From Argopecten irradians (taxonomy: Eukaryota; Mollusca; Bivalvia; Pectinida; Pectinidae), in assembly GCF_041381155.1 (NCBI RefSeq), contig NC_091142.1, forward strand, positions 21,104,362 through 21,168,361: 64,000 nucleotides of DNA. The letters run 5' to 3'. The translations under genes were made by a program, and so were the position numbers. Positions within the stretch are counted from its first letter, which is position 1, and each line of letters starts with the position of its first letter. Of the stretch, positions 48,046 to 60,000 are shown in pieces. A model generated the notes under the pieces. It did no database searches and was not told the origin of the DNA. It worked only from the letters and a program-made list of their open reading frames with translations.

Positions 48046-48069
48046 CCTCTTTGAAGTCCGGTTTCCGTG
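48046..48069 (-). CDS. Candidate 24-bp micro-exon
   Basis: Minus strand: ATCACAG acceptor, 24 bases read in phase 1-1 as RKPDFKE, then a GTATGT donor. Length and phase match the micro-exon set to the right, but with only 24 bases the call rests on context. Confidence 0.22.
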
Positions 48070-48079
48070 CTGTGATGTA

Positions 48080-50640
48080 TTTGAGTGGCAGGTGGATGTG
48101 TCAAATGGAACAAAAGATTATTGAAATCGATTTGAAGGCAGATTATAGCATGTTGTCGATTTGAAGGATATGCAAGAATTTATAATTACTCAAGGTATAT
48201 AAACATGCTTCCAATACCGATACTATATTAATTAATTAATCAACTGAAATCAATAAATCTTTTCGACATGTTATTTTTTCTGCAGTAATCTATTGGAAAC
48301 CATAAGTTATTGGTGAATTAAGTTTTAGAAATCATTAAATGGACAAACAATCATGTAGGATGCCTTATAAACATTACGTATAACACATACTTTATGCACG
48401 CTATAATTGTTGTAATTTTTTTATTCCTTATGTATGATAAGAGAATACAGAAATCAGTTTCAAATTACTAGTAACACTGTGATAATGTGAAATGAAATTG
48501 TAGACCACAACTTGGCTCCATAATCTGACCATTTGTATTCATTTTAGTACACTATTAATGTAAATATCATGATATTTGACAGTACTGCCATAATTCTTAT
48601 CCAGTTCTTGTTTGCACTTGTAAGATATAACCTATGCATTGTAATTTTCAAAATTATAGTAACTTTTTGTTTTGAATAAAATACAGTATGGTAATTACAG
48701 CACATATAACTTTAACACATGTATAATGTTTTCATTGAGCCACATGTACTTATTTAGCGATATACATAAACATGTAACTAATGCAACTCTCCCTGTTCAA
48801 CGTCTATCATGTCATTTATACTTTCTTGGTCTGTCGAAAAAATAAAATACACTCTGTTTTTTTCACCTTATCAATTAATGAAATTTTAAGTCCAGTTGAA
48901 CAAACCAACCGACCAACCAATATTTTAAGTTTAAAGCCAAAAATACCATTCCAGTCGAGATAAAGAAGAGCACGGAATTCAAACATATATCATTAACCTG
49001 CGGACTGAACAAGCTATCCCATTGAGGGAATCAAGGTTAGGTGAGTATGCATTAATTAGTTTAAAATACTTTAATTATAGCATAAAATAAAATACTATAC
49101 ATTTGCTCAGCCTTAAAGTCTCTTTGGAACACAATATACTCAGAACTATATAAAGCAAAATATATATATCATGCGTGACCATGCTATACACGAGAGTGAA
49201 AAGTTGAAGGCCAGGCCACGTAGGCAGTACACCCGGCCCAGTAAACGTTCCCCACTACATGGATTGGTATATAAATAGGACAAAGATGGTGAGACATGGG
49301 CAAATAACTGGACTTTTGTTGTACAGTATTATGCATTTCAAACACACAACAAGTGGCAATAGCACGAACTGGACGGATACTGCTATAAGTATGCTCCAAT
49401 CTGGAATGACTCAATTAACGAATCTATCCACTCTTTAAAGATTACAATGATCACCATCACATACTTGCGCGTTCAACCACGGTTTTGCTGCTGGTGTTGA
49501 TCTTCTGCATTGTCTTGTCTTGAAACGTTACCTGGTGCCTGTTGCAAAATTTCAAAGAATACATTGTCAAAAAGCAGTAACGTACTTAATCCCTTGATTG
49601 GTTACAATAAAGATTGTGGCCTCTGTGGGTCTTTTTAGTTTAAACAAATTTATTTGAAAATCAATTTTTTTTATTGTATTATAATTCAAAAAGTGTTCAT
49701 CCGCATTCTAAATAAGAGGAAAATAGTTTGTTTTTTTCGTATTTAAACTTAAAATAAACGAAAATAATTTTCTTTTTAATTATTATTTTCATTACTGGTA
49801 TTTAAACAAAAACTATTTGTTTCACCCGGAGTCATATTTGTACAGCTGTAATGTATTGTAAGAATATAAATGCACCAAGATTACACTATAGATATTAGTT
49901 CTATCGATGATTGCTGTTTTATTTGGTGTCTTTGGGTCAAGTTTGAAGTTAATATCACCTAGTACAAATGTTGACGTTTTAGGAAAAACCTCACTGGCTA
50001 CATTTCAGCATTTGAATATTTTCAAGAATTTATTAATGTTTAATATCTTACTTAATTTACTTAAAATGTCAATTTTCATAAAGAAAATATAAATAAATAA
50101 AAATATGTTCAAACAGCGGACAACGGGGGTCCCCTTTACACATATCCAGAGTATTGTTAGAACATATAGTTTCTGGCTCTTTACACCTTTTGAAAAGGCA
50201 AATGAGATACAAATACGCACACACACATAAAGCAGTGTGCACATAGATCTTTAACACTGGGGAACTTGAAATAACGCAGAGCGTGGACATATATATGAAC
50301 TATTTCGCTACTTACCATACACCGTCTACCAAAACATGTGCAAACGTTTTCCTTTTCAAATATTTGTTGTTGAGTTTGCTTTTGTTTTCTTGATCGAATT
50401 CCTCCCATATTTTAAGACGTCGGTTTTTCCAGTACCACTGAAAGTTGCTCTCATTAGCTAAAATATGGAGGCAAGATAAAATATAAATAGATACTGCAGA
50501 ATAATATTGTAATCACTCATGTAAACGAATCTTTACTACTTGTTTTTGTCTTTTTTGCCATTTCTTAAGATGGCCCATATCAGCCGACATGGCAACTGTT
50601 TTACTAACCTGTAGTTGTACACACATTTGTAGTGATTGCC
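48080..50640. other. AT-rich sequence, no firm gene
   Basis: Nothing firm. On the minus strand a stretch ending at a GTAAGT donor (50,310) reads RKQKQTQQQIFEKENVCTC and could be an exon, but its phase and acceptor are doubtful. Confidence 0.3.
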
Positions 50641-50651
50641 ATGGCAACTAT

Positions 50652-53635
50652 TTAGGCCATGGGCTAGGAGGGTCCCACATGCACCCCCCCAAACCTCCGA
50701 ACCAATATTTTTCTGAACCCTTATGACCCACTGATCACAAATCAAAATGTGAACATTGCATAAGTTGGGATGAACTTCCGGTTATGACGTCATCAAGATG
50801 GCCGCCATCTCGAATTTCACTAAAAATCGAAAAATAGTCATAACATTGACATTTTTCAACCGAAGTAGACAAATGAGGTATCAAAATGACCATAATAGAA
50901 CAACAAATACATATCAGGACCAAAACATCCAATAGATGTAGTGATTTTTACGCAGGAAATTAAAAAATCGGATTTTAAGCTCAAAAATGGTAATTTTTCA
51001 GCAAATTTTTCATACTTATCGTAATCAGTTATTTAAATTCCTATCAATCGGTAAAAAACAACAACAACCACAAAAATATATAGAAATGCAAAAAAGAATT
51101 ATTGTTATACCCTCAATTTTGTAGATTAGAAGCGTTTCAAATATACCTGTAATTATTACAGCACAACACCTACTGATAACGTAACAAATGTAACCTAAGC
51201 TAAGCCTGTGTTTCCGTTAATATCAAAACATTTGTGTCTTTGAAAATGAGCAGATTCATTAATTCCCTATGCATAGCACTAGCAAAATGTCAGATGGTTA
51301 CTACAATGTCACATATGTCTTTCACTGGTTCTCAATGATAATCGTTATCATTGTGCGTGCTTTCTCGCCTCACTACATTTTCCACTGAAGAGACTCGGCA
51401 TATCTGGTAGCTGGTACATGCAGTCCGAATCAGAGTAATCGAGATATCAGTATCCAATTCGTCGAAAGCCACAGCATCGTCTTTGATGTCGATGAGCTGA
51501 TGTGACACTACATTACCAGTGTTGTTCTAGCCTGTCATCTTTTTTTACCCATCCATGGCCAGAGTTCATATCAGGAACAACAGGTTCAGGGATGTGGGAT
51601 CTCTTTCAGATTCTAACATATCGTACGTATATGCTGTTTCAGACTTCTCCGGCATAATGGAAATTACACCAGATCCACATTCTTCCAATAGTGGAATTAG
51701 TTCTCCTTAGTACATAACTCCATAATTCGTATGAAGTACTATTCGTCAATCTTGTGGACCCTCTTCCACCATAAATGGCACAGGTGATATCATCGAGGTC
51801 ATTAATCAGGCCATAAATGTTAAATGTTTTTCATTGGTCTGACTTTTCCCACTCCCTTTAAGGTGCTGGTTGTGTCCCATCTGGTGTATGCGTAAAGAGA
51901 CCATTGAAGACTCCCCAGTAAAAAGTTCTCTACAGTGCTTTCCAGACTTGGCAGAGAGTGAAACTTCACTTCAGACCTCATTTATGACCTCAACGAATCC
52001 ACCTGTGTCACCTATGGTCACTGAGGTTCACAAGAATGACGAATTGTACTTCATACGAATTAAGGAAAACCAACTGAACCCGCCCCTGAATGCGGATCTG
52101 GTGTCTTTTCCATCATGCCGGGGAAGTCTGGAACATCATATACGATATGTGAATCTAGGTGAAACTAGGTTGGAAACGGGAAGAGCTCCTACATCCCTGA
52201 ATCCGATGTTTCTTATGTTAACTCTGACAATGGACGGTTGACAAGTTAGAACCACGATGGTAACCCGGAAATGTAATGTCACATCAGGTCATCGAGGTCA
52301 AAGACGACACACTGGCGAGAAAGCATGCACAACAAAAATGATTATAATCAAGACCTAGTGAAAGAAATATGTGACACTGTAGTAACCATCTTATATTTCC
52401 TTACGTTATACACAGGAAATAAACAATGGATGTGCTCATTCTAAAAGACACAACACGTTTCGAAAAGTGTCATGGTATTTACGGTATAACAGGCTTACAT
52501 CAGTTTTGATTTGATACCCTAAAGCTATTAGTTGGCGTTTTGCTGTAATAATTTAGTTTGGGAGGCTACTAGTCTACAAAATTTCGAACATGAAAATGGC
52601 TTATTTTGAAGTTCAGCCAACTTTAAATTCAAATTTGTTAAGATATAAATCGTCAATAGCCAGTGTAATATTCAGGAAATTCCAAGACACCAGGAAACTG
52701 TAGTGTCAACGGTTTGGGAAACAAATAACAATCATATGTCGCATCCGTTGATGTTTTGTAAACCAAATGATGGTATAACAACAATTCTTTTTTGCATTTC
52801 TATATATTTATGTTGTTGTTGTGGTTTTTACCGATTGATAGGAGTTTAAATAACTGATTACGATTATTAATTTGTTTTTTGGGAAACATCTTTGCTGCGT
52901 CAAGCCAAGTATGAAAAATTTGCTGAAAAATCACCGTTTCTGAGCTTAAAATCTTATTTTTAAATTTCTTGCGTACAAATTACTACATATATTGGATTAT
53001 TTGGTCCTGATATGTATTTGTCGTTCTATTGTGGTCATTTTGATACCTCATTTGTCTACTTTAGTTGAAAAATATTAGTGTTATGACTATTCTTCATTAT
53101 TAGTGAAATTCGAGATGGTGGCCATCTTGATGACGTCATAACCGGAACTTATACGATGTTAACATTGGTTTTTGTTGTTTTTGTTGGTTTTTGTTTAAAC
53201 TGATTGATAAGTGGCCAAAAAACTTAATAGAAGTAATAGTTTGCTATTGGAAAACATTTTTGCTGCGTTAATCCATATATGAAAAAATTGCTGAAAAGTC
53301 ACCGTTTTTGAGCTTAAAATCCGATTTTGTCATTTCCTGCGTACAAATCACTACATCTATTGGATTTTTTGGTTCTGATATGTATTTGTCGCTCTATTTT
53401 GGTCATTTTGATACCTCATTTGTCTACTTCGGTTGAAAAATGTCAATGTTTTCAATTTGTAGTGAAATTCGAGATGGTGCCATCTTGATGACGTCATAAC
53501 CGGAAGTTCTTCCCAACTTATGCAATGTTAACATTTTGATTTGTGATCAGTGTGTCATAAGGGTTCAGAAAAATATTGGTTCGGAGGTTTGGGGGGGGGG
53601 GGGTGCATGTGGGACCCTCCTAGCCCAGGGCCTAA
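50652..53635. mobile_element. ~3-kb fold-back element with very long inverted arms
   Basis: The left arm (50,652-51,830) and right arm (51,980-53,635) are inverted copies around a spacer of about 150 bp. The outer ends match as TTAGGCC(A/C)TGGGCTAGG, AGGGTCCCACATGCACC and CAAACCTCCGAACCAATATT. Inner matches include CTTCCGGTTATGACGTCATC, GTGCATGCTTTCTCGCC and ACTTCATACGAATTA. The right arm is longer because about 380 bp is duplicated (about 52,780-53,160 and 53,165-53,530). A 123-codon plus-strand frame at 51,870-52,241 lies at the inner end of the right arm. Its mirror in the left arm is interrupted. No transposase recognised. Confidence 0.75.
53590..53603 (+). repeat. Poly-G run in the right arm of the fold-back
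   Basis: GGAGGTTTGGGGGGG with about 13-14 G in total. The mirror position in the left arm has 7-8 C, so the two arms differ in run length. Confidence 0.8.
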
Positions 53636-53639
53636 TTGG

Positions 53640-54060
53640 CGAGTGTCTGCCTTTTGAGACAATTAAGATTCCACGCCGATATCTATCATGAGTTGGTTTA
53701 AACACTTAATAGTGGGGGAGAAAAAATAGATTCCCATGTACCTCTCTGACAGTTTAAAAAAAATGTTTTTTAGGACCGGCAGGATGTATAGTTTCATTTT
53801 ATGCTTGTTGTCATTGACAGCTAATTCCTCAGTTATCAAAATGGCCGAAATCACACATTTGCATATACCTGCATAGATAGAGAACCACACAGAGGCAAAC
53901 AAACACAATTTTAATACGATTAAAACACGCAGAATACGATAAAGTCACAACAATGATGTTACATCATCTCAATGTTGTGCATTGGTTTGACAATTATGAA
54001 ATGTTTTTTTCACTGAAAAGATCAATAAATGTCATCATTCTACAAGAAAATAAATGACTG
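53640..54060. other. Unannotated spacer
   Basis: No supported feature. The short sequence CAAATGTGTGATTTCGGTCA (minus side near 53,845) recurs at 57,775 with its flanks, so part of this spacer is a dispersed repeat. Confidence 0.4.
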
Positions 54061-54065
54061 ACAAA

Positions 54066-56226
54066 AACAAGAGACCCAGAGGGCCTGTATCGCTCACCTG
54101 GTTTGTAATGCCAAGTAATGTGCTGAATACAGGTTCATTGTTTCTTTTCTGAAGGAATTTTTGATCTTAACCTCTAAATCCCCTATTGGGCCCCACCCCT
54201 CCTGCCCCCAGGGGGTCAGAGCCAAAATTTATACAAGTTCTGTTCCCCTTCCCCCAAGGATGCTTATGGCCTAATTAGGTCACAATTCAAGCAAAACTCT
54301 AGGACAAGTAGTGATTTATAGGATTTACTTCTATTTCCCCTATTGGGCCCCACCCGCTTTGCCCCGGGGGCCAGAGCCAAAAATTATACAAGTTCTGTTC
54401 CCCTTCCAAAAAGGATGTTTGTGGCCAAATTTGGTTACATTCCATGCAGAACTCTATGACTAGTAGCGATTTAAAAGGATTTACTTCTATTTCCTCTATT
54501 GGGCCTCACCTCTCCTGCCCCCGGGGTGTCAGAGCCAAAATTTATACAAATTCTGTTCCCCTTTCCCAAGGATGTTTGTGGCCAAATTTGGTTACAATCC
54601 ATGCAGAACTCTATGACTAGTAGCGATTTAAAGGATTTACCTTTATTTCCCTATCGGACCCCACCCCTCCTGCCCCCGGGGATCAGAGCCAAGATTTATA
54701 CAAGTTCTATTCCCCTTCACCCAAGTATGTTTATGGCCAAATTTGGTTAGAATCCATACAGAAACTCTAGGACAAGGACCGATTTATTATAATTTACCTA
54801 TAATTACCCTATTGGGCCCCGCCCCTCCTGCCCCCAGGACCAGAGCCAAAATTTATACAAATTCAATTTTTATTCTTCAAAGGATATTTCTGGCCAAATT
54901 TGTTACCATTCCATGCTAAAAAAACTCTAGGACTAGTAGCCGATTTAATAGGATTTACCTCTATTTTCCCCTATTGGGCCCCGCCCCTCCAGCCCCTGGG
55001 GGGACCAGAGCCAAAATCGTATACAAGTTCTGTTCCCCTTCGCTCCAAGGAAGTTTGTGGCCAAATTTGGTTACAATCCACGCAGAACTCTATGACTAGT
55101 AGCGATTTAAAGGATTTACCTTTTATTTCCTACCTATCGGACCAGAACCCCAACCCTCCTGCCCCCGGGGATCAGAGCCAAGATTTATACAAGTTCTGTT
55201 TCCCTTCACCCAAGGATGTTTATGGCCAAATTTGGTTACAATCTCATACAGAACTCTAGGACAAAGACCGAGTTATATGAATTTACCTTTAATTACCCTA
55301 TTGGGCCCCGCCCCTCCTGCCCCCCGGGACCAGAGCCAAAATTTATACAAATTCAGTTCTTCATTCTTCAGGATATTTCTGGCCAAATTTGGTTACATTC
55401 GATGCAAAACTATATGGCTAGTAGCAATTTAAAGGATTTACCTCTATTTCCCCTACTGGGCCCCACCCATTCTGCCCCGGGGGGTCAGAGTCAAAATTTA
55501 TACAAGTTCTGTTCCCCTTCCCCAAGGATGTTTCTGGCCAAATTTGGTTACATTCAATGCAAAACTATATGACTAGTAGCAATTTAAAGGATTTACCTCT
55601 ATTTCCCCTATTGGGCCCCGCCCCTCCTGCCCCCAGGGGGACCAGAGACAAAATTTATACAAGTTCTGTTCCCCTTCCCCCAATGATGTTTGTGGCCAAA
55701 TTTGGTTATATATCATTCAGAACTTTATGACTATAGTAGCGATTTAAAGGATTTACCTCTATTTCCTCTATTGGGCCCCGCCCCTCCTGCCCCGGGGGGA
55801 TCAGGGCCAAAATTTATACCAGTTCTGTTCCCCTTCCCCCAAGGATGTTTGTGGCTAATTTTGGTTACAATCCATGCAGAATTCTAGGACAAGTAGCGAT
55901 TTATAGGATTTACCTCTATTTCCCCTATTGGACCCCGCCCCTTCTGCCCCCGTAGGGTCAGAGCCAAAATTTAAACAAGTTCTGTTCCCCTTCCCCCAAG
56001 GATGTTTGTGGCCAAATTTGGTTACAATCCATGCAGAGCTCTAGGACAAGTAGCGATTTATAGGATTTACCTCTATTTCCCCTATTGGGCACCGCCCCTC
56101 CTGCCCCCTGGGGGTCAGAGCCAAAATTTATACAAGTTCTGTTCCCCCTCCCCCAAGGATATTTGTGGCCAAATTTGGTTACAATCCATGCAGAACTCTA
56201 TGACTAGTAGCGATTTAAAGAATTTC
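54066..56226 (+). repeat. 13-unit tandem array of ~158 bp with GGCCCAGAGGGCC-type head
   Basis: Starts AACAAGAGACCCAGAGGGCC then TGTATCGCTCACCTGG, then 13 units marked by CCCTATTGGGCCCC at about 54,177, 54,337, 54,497, 54,650, 54,805, 54,970, 55,130, 55,296, 55,454, 55,606, 55,767, 55,923 and 56,080. Each unit also holds GGTCAGAGCCAAAATTTATA, GTTCTGTTCCCCTTCCCC and GGCCAAATTTGGTTACA. Mean spacing is about 158 bp. The several open frames of 65-119 codons here are translated repeat, not genes. Confidence 0.88.
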
Positions 56227-56771
56227 GAATTGAAACAACCCTTGTGTAAACATATGTATGCTACGAAAAGATAGATCGCAAGAATGGGGTGGGAGGAGGA
56301 GAGACCCCACCGAAAAATATATAATAATAAAAAAAAGTTTAAAATAAAAGAATAAAAAAAAATTAAAACTCCATATGCTCTGGTAAAACACATTGTAACA
56401 TTATTCTGAATTGAGCTGATTCTTGTCTAAATATTTTAGAATTATAAAAGGATAAACACCCAAAGGCGAGTTCACATGTTTTAAACATGATTCAGACAGT
56501 TCAAAGTTACCACTAGAACGTGATAAGCACCGTAATAATTAGTAATCCATTCCTTTCAGTGAAAACAACTAAAAAATAGGATATTTTTCATAACTGATCG
56601 GCTCGTGCCAGAACGAAAAGTACCATAAATTTAAAATTATTCCTTAGGATTTTTTTGTCATGAAACACGATAGTATTGCACAGATCATTACCACAAAACT
56701 ATATCCTTTCGGGCTCACTACTGCTCCTTAATTTTTCGTCAATCTGCTGCAGGTTGTTTTTGGGTTTCTGG

Positions 56772-57014
56772 TTACTCAGATTTCTTTATCTCAACTTCCT
56801 GGCAGATTTGGTCCCCCTGGGGAGACTTCACATTAGACCTCTTTAGATGTTCTTCCTCGCAAACTGGGTCCTTGCCAGCAGGAAATGGGAGGCGTCGCTT
56901 CCTCTCAACCATTCCGTGAATGACTTTGCACGGTGCTGGACTGTTAAAGGCAATGATCTCGAGGGGTTTTCTTTGTGCAAACAAGCTCCAACCATGACCG
57001 TGACCGGATAACAT
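56772..57014 (-). CDS. Unidentified 80-codon open frame, possible last exon
   Basis: The minus frame runs from an ATG at 57,014 to a TAA and contains KPLEIIAFNSPAPCKVIHGM and KRRLPFPAGKDPVCEEEHLK. An overlapping frame (57,121-56,843) is also open. GC content and codon pattern look coding against AT-rich flanks, and it begins 14 bases below the donor of the 39-bp micro-exon at 57,028. I recognise no family. It could be a terminal exon or part of an unknown mobile element. Confidence 0.3.
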   Translation of the reverse strand: MLSGHGHGWSLFAQRKPLEIIAFNSPAPCKVIHGMVERKRRLPFPAGKDPVCEEEHLKRSNVKSPQGDQICQEVEIKKSE

Positions 57015-57027
57015 CTTGAGGGCTTAC

Positions 57028-60000
57028 CGGGTTCTACAGAAGTTTCGGGATCATCATTGTCCCCTCCTTCATAAAGCGCGACTGTGGTTATCCCACCCAG
57101 CCTCGGTCCCGCACGATGCATTCACGTACCGAGATCATTCACCTGCACGCGTGGAAGCTATCTCAGAAGGCCTCGCTCAGACAGACTTTTCTTCAGACGT
57201 GTCAGCTCGCAAAAGCCTCGAATCGTCCCCGATCAATTAAATCTTCCTCTTCTGTCGTCTATTAGTCACGCTAGAATATCTTCTGATTGGTGTATTGACC
57301 GTAAGATTGTTCTGTTCAAGGCCTCTGTGCAGCTGATTGCGGAATTCCGTCTCTATTTGTTAACGGGACAGAATCTTGCGTCTGGTGCTATTGCAGGCGG
57401 CTATGGGTGTTATCGATCTCGTCTATTCTTGCTCATTGAATAGGGTCAACAGGACTTCTCATATGTCTGGTGATCAGGAATGCTTATGAGCAGTCTAATG
57501 ATCAATCGCGGGCGAAATGCAAGGTTAGAACCTTTGCGACTTTTTTAGCTCTTCTAAATCGATTCTCGTTCCTAGTTGCAATTTCGTCAGAATATATGGA
57601 GTATTAAAGTATTCATTTGGTTTTTTTGGGGTTTTTTTTTAACACTTTTTTTGCGGATGATGGTGATGTTCCTCTCTTTTCTTTTCTTACCTGACTAATG
57701 CAATCTATCTTTGCATAGTACACATTTGTTTACACAAGGGTTAGTTCAATTTGTAATGACTGTTCCAATCAACATTGCAAATGTGTGATTTCGGTCATTT
57801 TTTGATAACTGAAATCCAAGGTGCCTGCCATATGTATGACCCCATTGGACATTAGCTGTCAATGGCAACAAGCATAAATGAAACTAGATACCATACCGGT
57901 CCTAAACAACATGTCTCGAAAAAAATGCCAGAGGGGTACATGGAAAACTATATCGTCCTTCCCCCAACTATAGAGGATTTTGGAATAAAATTATAGAAAA
58001 GCTTAACTCACATGTTGAAAATTAGTAGGTGAGATGATAAAATTTGATATAAACTCACTTTTGAAAATAAAATAATATTGTTTATGAACAGGTCAACAAT
58101 ACTTAAATTGGTGTTAATTGTCTTACCAGGAATGCTTCTTTTGCTTTTTTATCTTTCAACTTTCCGGGTTGTTTCCCTATAAATTAACAAAAAATATAAA
58201 TATGACCATTTGTTATATTAAATCTGAATACAAAATGCAGAGCTAATGACAGTTTATATTAATGCAAACAATAATCATGTGAGACAAAACATGTATTTCA
58301 CTGAAAGGCGAGCGGATTATAACATAAGAACATAATCTTTATTGCCAGGCCGTAAAACACATGAAACTTGATGTCGCTTGCTTCTCAATATACAAGAACT
58401 GTCTGACATATCATGTTGGCTCTGAAGACCTTGCGGAATGAACTGCAGTAATATTCTACAAAGTTTGATATAAACTCACTTTTGAAAAGAAAATAATATT
58501 GTTTATGAACAGGTCAATAATACTCAAAGTAGTGTTAATTGTCTTACCAGGAAAGCTTCTTTGCGTCTTTTCTTTCAACTTTCTGGGTTGTTTCTCTATA
58601 AATGAACAAAAATATAAATATGACCATTTGATATCTTAAATCTGATTACAAAATGCAGAGCTAATGCCAGTTTATAATATTGCAAACACTAACCATGTGT
58701 GACCAAACATATAACATAATCTTTATTGCCAGGGCGCAAAACACATGAAACCTGATGTCGCTTGCTGCTCAATATGCAAACAACTGTCTGCTGCTGACAT
58801 ATCATGTTGGCTCTGAAGACCTTGCGGAATGAACTGCAGTAATATTCTACAAAATATTTTTTTCAGCAGGTTCAAAGTATTGCATAGAACAAGTTGCAGC
58901 AAAATAAGTAAAATTTGGAACCGTGACAGAGAAATAGGTGTGCCATCGAGGCCAGGGGCTACATCTGCATGTATCAACTAAATTCACCCTTTGTCAACTT
59001 GACCGACATTTATTAATGGTTTTATTATCAACCCAGTCTTTCCATTTTAATTCACCTCTTTAGTAAGTCTTTCACCATAAAACGCTTTACCGAGGACCAC
59101 AAATATGGCAAATGAGAATATTCCACATAGGGGATTTTATCGACTTTGGTTTAATTTATTCCTCATACCCTGTTCTTTATGTTCAAGGAAATTTCATTTA
59201 TGCTGCATTTTTCCCGGGTAAAGTAGAAAGAGATACAATCCCTAGCCTGGATTGCCTTGTAGGAAATATTTCGCCACTTTTTTATGTAAACAAAGACATA
59301 CATGAAAACATACTTACTAATATAATTGGGTGGAGGGGTACTATCTCCGGCCTTAAATGATACATCTTCCTCGGGTTTTGTTTCTTTGTCGCTTTCAGAT
59401 CCATCTGTAGTTATGGGGCAATTTGATAGGTATTCATCATGAAACACAATGAAAATGTTTATCAAAACGCGACCAAGGGAAAATTAACAATGATCTTAAT
59501 AGAAACATGAAGTTTATCAATGAGGTATTTTTTGTGTTGGAATTGATCATTTGGAGCAGCTGAAGTAGGTTTTACAGTCCAAATGTGGTTTACGTCTAGT
59601 ACACACATGAATCGTCTTCGTTTTGTGATTTTGTTATTTAAGAAAAAATATGACCATATGTCGAATTTTATCAATGATAGGTTAGTTATTAATTAATCGC
59701 CAACATTATTTTTACTAGGCTTTCTCTCGCCGACTTAAGTCGGCGTTATGTCTTATAGTGAGATGTTTGAAAGACGGCCCCGGGTACGAAAAATTTTAAA
59801 ACTGAAAATATCTTTAGTAAGGTATTTTTTTTACTTAAAGTTCTTTCACTTAACGCCGTATTTCACACCGTTGTAGATATAGAGGTTAGACAACGAGCAG
59901 TTGTTGATTAATGAATCTATCTGAAACGAATGAGTTTTTTCTTTAAATTTACAAAAGACACTTGCATCTCTTTCCCATAACTCTCATAAAAGTACTTTAA

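Noticed and set aside
49184-49414. VVGNVYWAGC as the missing SLC6 TM1 exon
   Set aside because: Only GNV plus an aromatic residue matches. The RFPY continuation, upstream Trp/Lys motif and a donor with the needed phase are absent.
54499-56274. Several open frames of 65-119 codons with GPAPPAPG-like peptides
   Set aside because: They are translations of the 158-bp tandem unit in different frames and recur with the unit. No evidence of coding.
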